The position numbers and the translations under genes were made by a program. Shown piece by piece: positions 43,503 to 52,683 of a DNA stretch of 64,000 nt (positions are counted from its first letter, which is position 1; each line of letters begins with the position of its first letter). Source of the stretch: Candidatus Sulfotelmatobacter kueseliae (GTDB lineage Bacteria > Acidobacteriota > Terriglobia > Terriglobales > Acidobacteriaceae). Under the pieces are notes generated by a model. It was not told the origin of the DNA and did no database searches. It saw nothing but the letters and a program-made list of their open reading frames with translations. The stretch is from the NCBI GenBank assembly GCA_900290255.1, contig OMOD01000024.1, positions 84,325 to 148,324 on the forward strand, in the 5' to 3' direction.

Positions 43503-45869
43503 TCATTGAGGCAAGCCGACCCGACGCAGCAAATCCTGGAAACGTGGGTCGGAGCGCACAGAGTCCCAGTCCCAAGCCACGCCGAGATGAGACAGGGGAA
43601 TTTCCCTCTCGTCGCAAGCTCTCTGGAGCCAGTGCAGAACCTGCTCTTTGTCTCCGGCGTGGGCGTATAAGCGTGCAATCCTCACGGCCGGAACATAGGT
43701 CCGTTTGGAGCGGGCTGCTAATACCTCCGCTCCCAAGTGCATGGCTCGGGCGTAGCCACTTTCGGAATAACCGCGCGTCAGCGCCTGCTCAACCTCGCGG
43801 TCGTGGAGGACGGAGAAGAATTTCCGGGCTTCCACCATGGCCTCTTCATTCATTCCCGTTTTGTAATAAGCGCCCCACAGGCCCATGTGCGCCGACGAGA
43901 ACTCGGGTGCTGTGGCGAGAACGCTGCGGAATTGCGCAATGGCCTCGTCATACCGTTGCAGGTACACGAGGTGCCAGCCGTAGAAACAGCGGAAAAACGG
44001 ATTGAACGGATCCAATTCCAGCGTTCTGTGAATCTCCGTGTTCCATTCGTCCACGCGTTTCATGGAGACCAGGAAGTCGGCATACATAAAGTGGCCATCG
44101 GCGCTGTTCGGGTTGAGTTCGAGGCCGCGCCGGAATTCAAGCTCGGCAGCAGCCCAATCGTGGTCATAGGGTCCGGCGATATTGGCGAGGGCGATGTGCG
44201 CTTCCGAAAGCGTGCCGTCGAGCGCCAAGGCCTTTGAGATGGCGGCCTTGGCCTGTGGTATCGCTTCGCTCGGCGGCATGGATCCGGCATCGCCTCGCTC
44301 CAGCCAGACGTTGGCCACACCCACATACGCACGCGCGTAGGTGGGCTGCTTCTGGAGCGCCAATTCAAAGTATCCAAGAGCTGCGTCGAGGTGCTCACGC
44401 GAAAGCTGGTACCAATGCGACTGACCCTTTAGATAAGCCTCGTAGGCGTCGGGGTCGACTGGAATCGAGCGGCCCAGAGTGTTTGTTTCTTCGGGCGAAA
44501 CAGCCGCCTTGATCTCGCGGGCAATCGCCTGCGCCACTTCGGCCTGCAAGGTGAGCACGTCGCTGGTGTCGCGTTCGTAACTTTCGGCCCAGAGATGAGT
44601 GTCGGTGGCGGCACGGATGAGCTGCGCTGTGATTCGCACCCGTCCGCCGGAACGTTGCACGGAACCCTCCAGGATGCCGTCCACTCCTAACGCTTGCGCA
44701 ATGTCGGGCAGCGGTTTCTTGGCGTCCTTGAACTGCATGACCGAGGTGCGCGAAATCACCTTCAAGGCCCGGATTTTGGAGAGATCTGTAATCAGTGCTT
44801 CGGTCATGCCGTCGGCAAAGTATTCTTGTTCTGGATCGCCAGAAAGATTCACCAAGGGCAACACCGCCAGGGATCGGATGGGAGCATAAGCCGTTCTGCC
44901 GAACAGCCTGTCTCGAATGCCGCCGGGATTCAGCCCCAGAATTAACGCGAGCAACACAGCGACCGAGCACGCCGCGGCAAGCGGGATTGTCTTGCCCACA
45001 CCGAACTTTCGCCGCTGGATTGGGCGCGTAACTGTGCTCGGTGTGAGCAGCCGTCGCAGATCAATCGCCAGCTCCTTTGCCGACTGGTAGCGGTTCTCCG
45101 GTTCCTTCTCCAGGCACTTCCCGATGATCCGCTCCAGTTCCGGAGACAGCCTGGAATTGAGAGCGGCAGGTGGTCGTGGCGGCCGGCGCAGAATGGCACC
45201 GATCAGTTGCGAGTGTTCCACGTCGGCAAATGGGTATCGCCCCGTGGCCATTTCGTATAGCACCAAACCAGCGGCATGAAGGTCAGTGCGAGCGTCGATC
45301 TCCTCGCCCAGCAACTGCTCCGGCGCCATGTAGGGCAGAGTCCCGGCCATTGCATGCGTCTCGCTGAGACTTTCCGTCGTGGCGGTCGCCGTGACCGGAC
45401 GCCACAACTTGGCCAGCCCGAAGTCCAGAATCTTCAGCCGTCCGTCGCCCGTAACCCGCAGATTGCCGGGTTTCAGGTCACGATGAACTATCCCGTGTTC
45501 GTGGGCCGCCGCCAAGCCTTCCGCGAGTTGCACGCCCAGACGGAGGACTTCCTTCTCCGGCAGCGCTCCGGCAGCCACCTTCTCGTTGAGTGTGATTCCG
45601 GGGATGTACTCCATAACCAGGAAGTCCACGCCCTGCTGTGTGTCGAAGTCGTAGATGGTGGCGACGTTGGGATGATTGAGCTGCGACAGGATCAGAGCTT
45701 CTTTGCGGAAATGTTTGCGGGCGGATTCGTCGGTGAGCGTACCGGGCGGAAGGACTTTGATGGCGACGTCGCGGGCGAGGTGCTCGTCGCGGGCGCGATA
45801 GACTTCTCCCATGCCGCCCGCACCGATCTTCTCGATGATGCGGTAATGCGCGATGGTTTGCCCGATCAC
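43503..45869 (-). CDS. Ser/Thr protein kinase with TolB-like and TPR regions
   Basis: 788-residue membrane kinase; start GTG 45869. The PknB-type kinase domain (about 8-275) has the Gly loop IGAGGMGEVY, Lys38 (VAIKVL), HRDLKPGN and DFGLAKL, all intact. A basic linker and one membrane helix (TIPLAAACSVAVLLALILGL, about 292-312) follow. The exported part starts with a TolB-like N-domain (RSLAVLPLVNLSGDPEQEYFADGMTEAL ... in two blocks) and continues with tetratricopeptide repeats (about 455-760). The C-terminus is DPRFQDLLRRVGLPQ. This architecture is common in acidobacteria and suggests a sensor kinase reading periplasmic protein contacts. Monocistronic as far as visible. Confidence 0.93.
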   Translation of the reverse strand: MIGQTIAHYRIIEKIGAGGMGEVYRARDEHLARDVAIKVLPPGTLTDESARKHFRKEALILSQLNHPNVATIYDFDTQQGVDFLVMEYIPGITLNEKVAAGALPEKEVLRLGVQLAEGLAAAHEHGIVHRDLKPGNLRVTGDGRLKILDFGLAKLWRPVTATATTESLSETHAMAGTLPYMAPEQLLGEEIDARTDLHAAGLVLYEMATGRYPFADVEHSQLIGAILRRPPRPPAALNSRLSPELERIIGKCLEKEPENRYQSAKELAIDLRRLLTPSTVTRPIQRRKFGVGKTIPLAAACSVAVLLALILGLNPGGIRDRLFGRTAYAPIRSLAVLPLVNLSGDPEQEYFADGMTEALITDLSKIRALKVISRTSVMQFKDAKKPLPDIAQALGVDGILEGSVQRSGGRVRITAQLIRAATDTHLWAESYERDTSDVLTLQAEVAQAIAREIKAAVSPEETNTLGRSIPVDPDAYEAYLKGQSHWYQLSREHLDAALGYFELALQKQPTYARAYVGVANVWLERGDAGSMPPSEAIPQAKAAISKALALDGTLSEAHIALANIAGPYDHDWAAAELEFRRGLELNPNSADGHFMYADFLVSMKRVDEWNTEIHRTLELDPFNPFFRCFYGWHLVYLQRYDEAIAQFRSVLATAPEFSSAHMGLWGAYYKTGMNEEAMVEARKFFSVLHDREVEQALTRGYSESGYARAMHLGAEVLAARSKRTYVPAVRIARLYAHAGDKEQVLHWLQRACDEREIPLSHLGVAWDWDSVRSDPRFQDLLRRVGLPQ

Positions 45870-46055
45870 TGGCGCGAATCTTACGTCTCTAAAACGGGCA
45901 AGTCAATGAACACCATGGAGTTGGCGGTGGCTCGAGAGGATTGCTTTTGTAATCGCCTCACTCATTGACCCCGGATCGGCCGGCGCGCTCCCGAAACTCA
46001 CACAAACCCATATTTTTCCTCACTCCCCATTGCGCTAAACTAGCGCTACCGACCC

Positions 46056-49000
46056 ATGTCCCAATTCGTCCACCTGCATCTGCACACCGACTACTCCTTG
46101 CTCGATGGCGCCTGCGACGTCGAAAAGCTCTGCCAGCGCGTCCAGGAACTGGGCATGCCTGCCGTGGCCATGACCGACCACGGCAACATCTTCGGTGCCG
46201 TGCACTTCGTCAACGCCGCCAACAAGCATGGTGTTAAGCCGATCGTCGGTTGCGAACTCTACATCTGCAAGAAGGACGACCACAACATCGAGCGCACGCC
46301 TCCGGAAGGCGACACCTACAACCATTTGCTGGTGCTGGCCGAAAACGACGAGGGCTACCGCAACCTGGTGAAGATCACCTCCGAAGCCTCGCTGCACGGC
46401 TTCTACTACAAGCCGCGCGTGAGCAAGCGGTTTCTTGCCGAGCATGCCCGCGGACTGATCGGCCTTTCCGCATGCCTGAAGGGCGAGGTGGCCGAACGGC
46501 TCGTCGAGGGCAAGTACGAAGCTGCCCGCGCGGCGGCCGGCGAACTCGCTGATATTTTCGGCAAGAACAATTTCTATCTCGAGATTCAGGACCAGGGCCT
46601 AGAGATGGAGCGCCGCATTCATTCCGGCCTCTTCCAGCTGGAAAAAGATCTTGGCCTGCCGCTGGTGGCGACCAACGACAGCCACTATCTCTGCGAAGAC
46701 GACGCCCATGCTCAGGACGTCATGGTCTGCATTCAGACCGGCAAGTCCATTCATGATACCGGCCGCATGAAGTTTGAGGGCACGCAGTTTTTCGTCAAGA
46801 GCTATGCCGAAATGCAGCGCGTGTTCAAGGACTCACCCGACGTCCTCACGCGCACGCTCGATATTGCCGGCCGTTGCAGCGTCCGGCTCGAAAAAGTGGC
46901 GACGCCGTTTCCCCAGTTCGACGTTCCGCCCGGCTACTCTATCGACAGCTATTTCGTGCATGTGACCCGCGAAGGCTTTGCCCGGCGGCTGGAAACCTTG
47001 CGGCCGCTGCAGGCACAGGGAAAGCTGAAGCATCCGCTGGCCGACTACGAGCAGCGTCTGGAGCGCGAACTCGACATTATTCAGCAGATGAAATTCGCCG
47101 GCTATTTCCTCATCGTTTGGGATTTCATCCGCTACGCCAAAGAACGCGCTATCCCGGTCGGCCCGGGCCGCGGATCGGCCGCCGGCTCGCTGGTTTCCTA
47201 TGCGCTGGGCATCACCGATCTGGACCCGCTGCAGCACGAACTGCTGTTCGAGCGCTTCCTCAATCCCGAGCGCGTGTCGCTGCCCGACATCGACATCGAT
47301 TTCTGCATGAACCGCCGCGGCGAGGTCATCAATTACGTCACTCAAAAGTATGGGCGCGACAACGTCGCCCAGATCATCACTTTCGGCACCATGGCCGCCA
47401 AAGCCGCCATCAAAGACGTGGGCCGCGCCATGGAGATCCCTTACTCCGATGTCGACCGCATCGCAAAAATGGTCCCACTGCAGCTGAACATTACGCTGGA
47501 ACACGCCCTCAAAGAATCGCCGCAGCTGCACGAAGCCTACGAGAAAGATGCCCAGGTTCACGAACTGCTGAACACCGCCAGAAAGCTGGAGGGACTGGTC
47601 CGCAACGCCGGAGTTCACGCCGCCGGCGTGGTGATCGCGCCGCGCCCGCTCACCGAACTGGTCCCGCTGCACAAAACCAAGAACGACGAAATCGTCACCG
47701 CCTTCGACATGGTCGCCATCGAGAAGATGGGCCTGTTGAAGATGGACTTCCTCGGCCTGACCACGCTCACTATTCTCACCGACACGCTGAAGCTCATCGC
47801 GCAAACCTGCAGCACCACCCTGACCTTGGAACAGATTCCACTCGAAGACAGCGAAACTTATCAGAAGGTATTCCACAAAGGCTTGACTTCCGGTGTCTTT
47901 CAGTTTGAATCGCATGGCATGCGCGATGTGCTGCGGCGCTACCAGCCCAATTCCATCGAAGACCTCACCGCCCTCAACGCCCTCTATCGCCCCGGCCCCA
48001 TCCAGGGCGGCATGATCGACGACTTCATCGACCGCAAGCACGGGCGCAAGAAGATCGAATACGAACTGCCCGAGTTGAACGACATTCTCCAGGAAACCTT
48101 GGGCGTAATCGTCTATCAGGAGCAGGTCATGCAAATCGCCAACCGTCTGGCTGGCTACTCGCTGGGCGAAGCCGACCTGCTGCGCCGAGCCATGGGCAAG
48201 AAGAAGCCGGAGGAAATGGCGCAGCAGCGCGAGCGCTTCCTTGAGGGCGCGGGGCAACGAAAAATTCCGCCACGGAAGGCCGAAAAGATTTTCGACCTGA
48301 TGGCGCAGTTTGCCGGCTACGGCTTCAACAAGTCTCACTCCGCCGCTTATGCCTTGCTGGCCTATCACACCGCGTATCTCAAGACCCACTATCCAGTGGA
48401 ATTCATGGCCGCGCTGCTGACCTCGGTGACCGGCTCAACCGACGACGTAGTCAAGTACATTAACGAATGCCGCGAAATGGGCATCGCCGTGGAAGCGCCC
48501 GACATCAATGTCTCGGATGCCAACTTCACCCCCCATGGCCAGTCCATCCGCTTTGGCCTGGCGGCTGTCAAAAACGTTGGCGGCAATGCCATTGAATCGA
48601 TCGTGGCCGCGCGCAAGAAACTTGGCCGGTTCAAATCGATTTTCGAATTTTGCGAGCACGTTGACCTGCGCCTGCTCAACAAGCGCGTACTCGAGTCGCT
48701 CATCAAGAGCGGAGCCATGGATTCCCTCGGGCGCCGCGCCCAGTTGATCGCCGTGCTCGATAAGGCCATCGAGCAGGGACAAAAAGCCCATCGCGATGCC
48801 GAGTCCGGCCAGCACGGCTTGTTTGGCGTTTTTCAGCAGGAAGAAACCGCGGCCCAGAACGACCAGTTGCCCAACGTTCCCGACTGGGATGAGCCCACCC
48901 GCCTCGCCGCGGAAAAGGAAATCCTGGGCTTTTTCATCACCGGCCATCCGCTGGAAAAGTACAAAGACAAACTGCAGGACTTGCAGGCCCTCAGCACCGA

Positions 49001-49538
49001 GGAAATTTCCGCCATGACGCGCTCCACCGGCAAAGACGAAACCATCGTGACCGCCGGCATCATCACCAATCCGCGGGTGCTCAAATCGAAGCGCGGCGAC
49101 TTTTACGCGCAGGCCACGCTGGAAGATATGGCAGGTTCGCTCGACATGATCGTCTTCCCCGAGGCTTACAAGCGTATCGGAGACAAGGTCAAACTCGAGG
49201 TTCCCGTGCTGGTAAAAGCTGGCGTGCGCATCGAAGAGGGCGCCAATCCCAAAATCACCGCGGCCGAGATCATTCCCCTCGAAGAAGCCAAGGTCCCGCT
49301 GCCCAGCGCCATCCGCATTCGCATCCCGCTGGAAACTTCCACCCATGCGACGGTGGATCAGTTGCACGCCTTATTCCAGGAGCGCAAGGGTCAAGCCAAA
49401 GTGTTGTTTGACGTGGAGCGCCAGGGCGATTTTATGGTGGTGATGGAGGCGGAAGGCTATAATGTGCTTCCGGACCGCAATTTCATCTCCCGGGTCGAGC
49501 AGTTGTGCGGGCGAGGCAGCGTGCGGGTCATCAGTTGA
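46056..49538 (+). CDS. dnaE: DNA polymerase III alpha subunit
   Basis: 1160-residue replicative polymerase, DnaE1 type. The PHP domain opens the protein (VHLHLHTDYSLLDGA, MTDHGN, VGCELY). The catalytic palm has GPGRGSAAGSLVSYALGI and PDIDIDF, whose Asp residues near 411/413 bind metal, plus KMDFLGLTTL near 562. Then come the helix-hairpin-helix region, an OB-fold (about 990-1070) and a C-terminal domain. Length matches the family (1150-1170). ATG 46056 follows a 186-base gap from the divergent kinase gene, without a strong ribosome binding site. The tau-binding C-terminus is present, so the gene is intact. Confidence 0.97.
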   Translation: MSQFVHLHLHTDYSLLDGACDVEKLCQRVQELGMPAVAMTDHGNIFGAVHFVNAANKHGVKPIVGCELYICKKDDHNIERTPPEGDTYNHLLVLAENDEGYRNLVKITSEASLHGFYYKPRVSKRFLAEHARGLIGLSACLKGEVAERLVEGKYEAARAAAGELADIFGKNNFYLEIQDQGLEMERRIHSGLFQLEKDLGLPLVATNDSHYLCEDDAHAQDVMVCIQTGKSIHDTGRMKFEGTQFFVKSYAEMQRVFKDSPDVLTRTLDIAGRCSVRLEKVATPFPQFDVPPGYSIDSYFVHVTREGFARRLETLRPLQAQGKLKHPLADYEQRLERELDIIQQMKFAGYFLIVWDFIRYAKERAIPVGPGRGSAAGSLVSYALGITDLDPLQHELLFERFLNPERVSLPDIDIDFCMNRRGEVINYVTQKYGRDNVAQIITFGTMAAKAAIKDVGRAMEIPYSDVDRIAKMVPLQLNITLEHALKESPQLHEAYEKDAQVHELLNTARKLEGLVRNAGVHAAGVVIAPRPLTELVPLHKTKNDEIVTAFDMVAIEKMGLLKMDFLGLTTLTILTDTLKLIAQTCSTTLTLEQIPLEDSETYQKVFHKGLTSGVFQFESHGMRDVLRRYQPNSIEDLTALNALYRPGPIQGGMIDDFIDRKHGRKKIEYELPELNDILQETLGVIVYQEQVMQIANRLAGYSLGEADLLRRAMGKKKPEEMAQQRERFLEGAGQRKIPPRKAEKIFDLMAQFAGYGFNKSHSAAYALLAYHTAYLKTHYPVEFMAALLTSVTGSTDDVVKYINECREMGIAVEAPDINVSDANFTPHGQSIRFGLAAVKNVGGNAIESIVAARKKLGRFKSIFEFCEHVDLRLLNKRVLESLIKSGAMDSLGRRAQLIAVLDKAIEQGQKAHRDAESGQHGLFGVFQQEETAAQNDQLPNVPDWDEPTRLAAEKEILGFFITGHPLEKYKDKLQDLQALSTEEISAMTRSTGKDETIVTAGIITNPRVLKSKRGDFYAQATLEDMAGSLDMIVFPEAYKRIGDKVKLEVPVLVKAGVRIEEGANPKITAAEIIPLEEAKVPLPSAIRIRIPLETSTHATVDQLHALFQERKGQAKVLFDVERQGDFMVVMEAEGYNVLPDRNFISRVEQLCGRGSVRVIS

Positions 49539-49552
49539 TTTACTAGGGGTGC

Positions 49553-49583
49553 CCCACGTCTCGCTGGTGTTGCGAGACGTGGG
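49553..49583 (+). promoter_or_regulatory. Strong hairpin between dnaE and accA
   Basis: Perfect 12-bp stem CCCACGTCTCGC/GCGAGACGTGGG around a 7-base loop, starting 15 bases after the dnaE stop and ending 13 bases before the accA ATG. It is followed by AATTGCGTTTT, not a clean T run. It may be a weak dnaE terminator or a structure that limits accA translation. Confidence 0.6.
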
Positions 49584-49596
49584 AATTGCGTTTTCA

Positions 49597-50553
49597 ATGG
49601 CCGCCACCGAAAAAGCGCAGCAGGAACTGGAGCAGATCGAGCGCCAGCTCGCCGCAATGGAGTCGGGCGGCACCGACGACGATACCCGCCGCCAGATCGC
49701 CAAACTGCAGGAACGGATCGAGACCTTGCGCCAGGAAATCAGCGCTCCACACACAGCCTGGCAAAAAACCGAACTCGCGCGCCATCCCCAGCGCCCGCAG
49801 ACCCTCGATTACATCGAACGCATCTTTACCGATTTCAGCGAGATTCACGGCGACCGCGGCTTTGGCGACGACGCCGCCATCGTCTGCGGCATGGCTCGCT
49901 TTCACGGCGAAGAAGTGCTGCTGGTTGGCACGCAAAAAGGCCGGGACATGAAGCAGCGCGTTTTCCGCAACTTCGGCACGCCCCATCCCGAGGGATACCG
50001 CAAGGCGATTCGCGTCATGCAGGTTGCGGAAAAGTTCCGCCGGCCGATTTTTACCCTGATCGATACCGACGGCGCCTATCCCGGCATCCATGCCGAAGAG
50101 CGCGGCCAGGCCGAAGCCATCGCCTACAACCTGCGCGAAATGGCCCGGCTGGAAGTGCCCATCATTGCCACCGTGATTGGCGTCGGCGGCAGCGGTGGCG
50201 CCTTGGCCATTGCCGTCGCCGACCGCGTCTTGATGATGGAAAACTCCATTTACTCGGTCATCTCTCCGGAAGGTTGCGCCGCCATTATGTGGCGTGACGC
50301 CAGCAAGAAAGAACTTGCCGCCGAAGCCATGCGCATCACCGCGACCGATCTGCGCGAGTTGGGCTGCATCGATGACATTGTCCCCGAGCCCGAGGGCGGC
50401 GCCCATCGCGACCACGAAGCCGCCGCCAATCTGCTCGATGTCAGCCTGCAAAGACACTTCGCCGAACTGAAAACGATCCCTCCCTCCGATTTAGTCGTGT
50501 CACGATATAATAAGTTTCGTCACATGGTTCAGTTCTTTAAGACGGCATCTTAG
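49597..50553 (+). CDS. accA: Acetyl-CoA carboxylase carboxyltransferase subunit alpha
   Basis: 318 residues from ATG 49597 (MAATEKAQQELEQIERQLAA); longer readings run back into dnaE. AccA with AccD transfers CO2 from carboxybiotin to acetyl-CoA, the first step of fatty acid synthesis. The helical N-terminus (residues 1-50), TAWQKTELARHPQRPQTLDYI, RIFTDFSEIHGDRGFGDD and the crotonase-fold core with FRNFGTPHPEGYRKA, TLIDTDGAYPGIHAEERGQ and IGVGGSGGALAIAVADRVLM are all clear. No obvious ribosome binding site, and a strong hairpin just upstream. The dnaE-accA order is common in bacteria. Co-transcription with dnaE is probable. Confidence 0.96.
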   Translation: MAATEKAQQELEQIERQLAAMESGGTDDDTRRQIAKLQERIETLRQEISAPHTAWQKTELARHPQRPQTLDYIERIFTDFSEIHGDRGFGDDAAIVCGMARFHGEEVLLVGTQKGRDMKQRVFRNFGTPHPEGYRKAIRVMQVAEKFRRPIFTLIDTDGAYPGIHAEERGQAEAIAYNLREMARLEVPIIATVIGVGGSGGALAIAVADRVLMMENSIYSVISPEGCAAIMWRDASKKELAAEAMRITATDLRELGCIDDIVPEPEGGAHRDHEAAANLLDVSLQRHFAELKTIPPSDLVVSRYNKFRHMVQFFKTAS

Positions 50554-50718
50554 GCGGGCCACTCCTCCCCCGGTTGCAAACGGGGTTCCTGCGCGCCCGC
50601 GTGTGCCGGTTGGGGGCGCTGGGGACGAGGGCTGCCGTATAATGAACTGTTTTCTCTCCGCAATGATCAAATCAATGGGCGACAGGGTTCCGCCCGCTAA
50701 CTGAAGGAAGGTGTTGGG

Positions 50719-52572
50719 ATGGCCACTACGGACGTCGTGCCCCGGGAATCGGCCGGAGGCTTGGGGCACAAGCGCATTGTTAACGACATGAGCATTCAGG
50801 TTGCTACGGTCAATGGCTCCGGTTCGCAAAGTTCAAATACCGTTCTTCTGCGCAGCATTTTCCAGATGGGCGTGCCGGTTTCGGGCAAGAACATGTTTCC
50901 CTCGAACATCGCCGGCCTGCCGACCTGGTACACCATCCGCGCCAACAAGAATGGCTACATCGGCCGCAAGAAAGAAATCGACTTCCTGGTGGCCATGAAT
51001 CCCGAGACGGCGGTCGAAGATACCATGTCGCTGGCGCCCGGAGCGTCCGTGCTCTATGACGAGCCCCTGGCCCTGCACAAACTGCGCAACGACCTCGTCT
51101 TTTATTCCGTCCCTTACGACAAGATTGTCGCCGCCGTCTGCCCTGAGGCCAAGCTGCGCAAGCTGGTCAAGAACATGGTCTACGTCGGCGTGGTGGCGAA
51201 GCTGCTCACCATCGAGATGGCGGAGATCGAGAAAGCCATCCGCAAACAATTCGCCAAGAAGGCAAAAGCCGCCAATCTGAATCTGGCTGCGGCCCAGGCT
51301 GGATTCGAATACGCCAAATCGAATCTCGAAAAGCGCGGCGCTTTCTACATCGAGCGCATGGACAAGACGGCGGGCAAGATCATCATTGACGGCAACTCGG
51401 CTGCTGCTCTGGGCTGCATGTTCGCCGGATGCACCGTGGTCACCTGGTATCCCATCACGCCGTCGTCCTCGCTCGTGGAAACCATGATCGAATACATGAA
51501 GGAATACCGCATCGGCCCCGACGGCAAGGCTACTTTCGCCATCGTCCAGGCAGAGGATGAACTGGCGGCGATCGGCATGGTCATCGGTGCGGGATGGGCC
51601 GGGGCGCGCAGCATGACCGCGACCGCCGGGCCCGGCATTTCGCTGATGTCGGAGTTCGCCGGCCTGGCCTACTACGTGGAAGTCCCCGGCGTGATCTGGG
51701 ACATTCAGCGCGTCGGTCCTTCCACTGGCCTGCCCACGCGCACTTCGCAAGGCGATATTCTTTCCACCGCCGTCCTCTCCCATGGCGATACCAAGCACAT
51801 CATGCTGATTCCCTGCTCCGTCGAGGAGTGCTTCACCATGGCCACCGATGCCTTCAATCTCGCCGAGCAATTCCAGACGCTGGTGTTCGTCATGTCTGAT
51901 CTTGATCTCGGCATGAACAACTGGATGTCCGATCCCTTTCCTTATCCCACCGCGCCCATCCAGCGCGGCAAAGTACTCAGCAAGGAGGATCTCGATCGCC
52001 TGGGCGGATTCGCCCGCTACAAAGACGTCGACGGCGATGGCATCGGCTATCGCACCCTGCCCGGCACCCAACATCCCGCGGCCGCCTACTTCGCTCGCGG
52101 CAGCGGCCACAACGAGAAGGCGCAATACAGCGAACGCGCCGACGATTTCGAAAACAACCTGGAACGCCTGAACCGCAAGTTCGAAACCGCGCGTTCCTTC
52201 GTTCCCCGGCCTGAGATCAGCAAAGGCAACAACGCCGGGGGTGAAAAAGTAAAGACCGGCATCATCGGCTACGGCACCTCTCACTGGGGGATTACCGAGA
52301 GTCGCGACCAGCTCCGCGACGAATACAAGATTGAAACCGACTACCTGCGCTTGCGGGCCTATCCCTTTACCCGTGAAGTGCACGACTTCATCGAGCAGCA
52401 CGAGCGCATCTACGTCGTCGAACAGAATCGCGATGCGCAGATGCTCAGCCTGCTCAAGCTCGATGTGAAGCCGGAGCTGACCACCCGCCTGCGCAGCATC
52501 GCCCATATCACCGGACTGCCGCTCGATGCGCGGTCCATCACGGATGAATTGACCTCGATGGAGGGAAAGTGA
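50719..52572 (+). CDS. korA: 2-oxoacid:ferredoxin oxidoreductase, fused gamma-alpha subunit
   Basis: 617 residues, start ATG 50719 with GAAGGTG upstream. The gamma domain (about 1-200; NGSGSQSSNTVLLRSIFQMGVPVSGKN) is fused to the alpha domain with YPITPSSSLVETMIEYM, VQAEDELAAIGMVIGAGWAGARSMTATAGPG and RTSQGDILSTAV. This gamma-alpha fusion is the two-subunit type of 2-oxoglutarate or 2-oxoisovalerate:ferredoxin oxidoreductase, which makes an acyl-CoA, CO2 and reduced ferredoxin. With KorB it may take the place of 2-oxoglutarate dehydrogenase. A KorC/KorD ferredoxin subunit is not present. Substrate assignment is by analogy. Confidence 0.92.
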   Translation: MATTDVVPRESAGGLGHKRIVNDMSIQVATVNGSGSQSSNTVLLRSIFQMGVPVSGKNMFPSNIAGLPTWYTIRANKNGYIGRKKEIDFLVAMNPETAVEDTMSLAPGASVLYDEPLALHKLRNDLVFYSVPYDKIVAAVCPEAKLRKLVKNMVYVGVVAKLLTIEMAEIEKAIRKQFAKKAKAANLNLAAAQAGFEYAKSNLEKRGAFYIERMDKTAGKIIIDGNSAAALGCMFAGCTVVTWYPITPSSSLVETMIEYMKEYRIGPDGKATFAIVQAEDELAAIGMVIGAGWAGARSMTATAGPGISLMSEFAGLAYYVEVPGVIWDIQRVGPSTGLPTRTSQGDILSTAVLSHGDTKHIMLIPCSVEECFTMATDAFNLAEQFQTLVFVMSDLDLGMNNWMSDPFPYPTAPIQRGKVLSKEDLDRLGGFARYKDVDGDGIGYRTLPGTQHPAAAYFARGSGHNEKAQYSERADDFENNLERLNRKFETARSFVPRPEISKGNNAGGEKVKTGIIGYGTSHWGITESRDQLRDEYKIETDYLRLRAYPFTREVHDFIEQHERIYVVEQNRDAQMLSLLKLDVKPELTTRLRSIAHITGLPLDARSITDELTSMEGK

Positions 52573-52596
52573 GCGGCATCACCATAGGCCATGGAG

Positions 52597-52648
52597 GGGC
52601 GGACGCCCCCGTCCGCCCAGGAAGGTCCCCGGACGAGGGCGTCCGGGG
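52597..52648. repeat. Pair of perfect hairpins between korA and korB
   Basis: GGGCGGACG/CGTCCGCCC with a CCCC loop (52597-52618) and CCCCGGACG/CGTCCGGGG with an AGGG loop (52627-52648). Both have 9-bp stems, lie inside the operon, and share the CGGACG core. Confidence 0.75.
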
Positions 52649-52683
52649 CTCCCGTCGAAACACCAGAACGGAGACCGAATAAA

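Noticed and set aside
46833..48389. 518-codon minus-strand open frame inside dnaE
   Set aside because: It is antisense to highly conserved polymerase motifs and has no own features.
50833..52506. 557-codon minus-strand open frame inside korA
   Set aside because: It is a shadow of the conserved oxidoreductase coding sequence.
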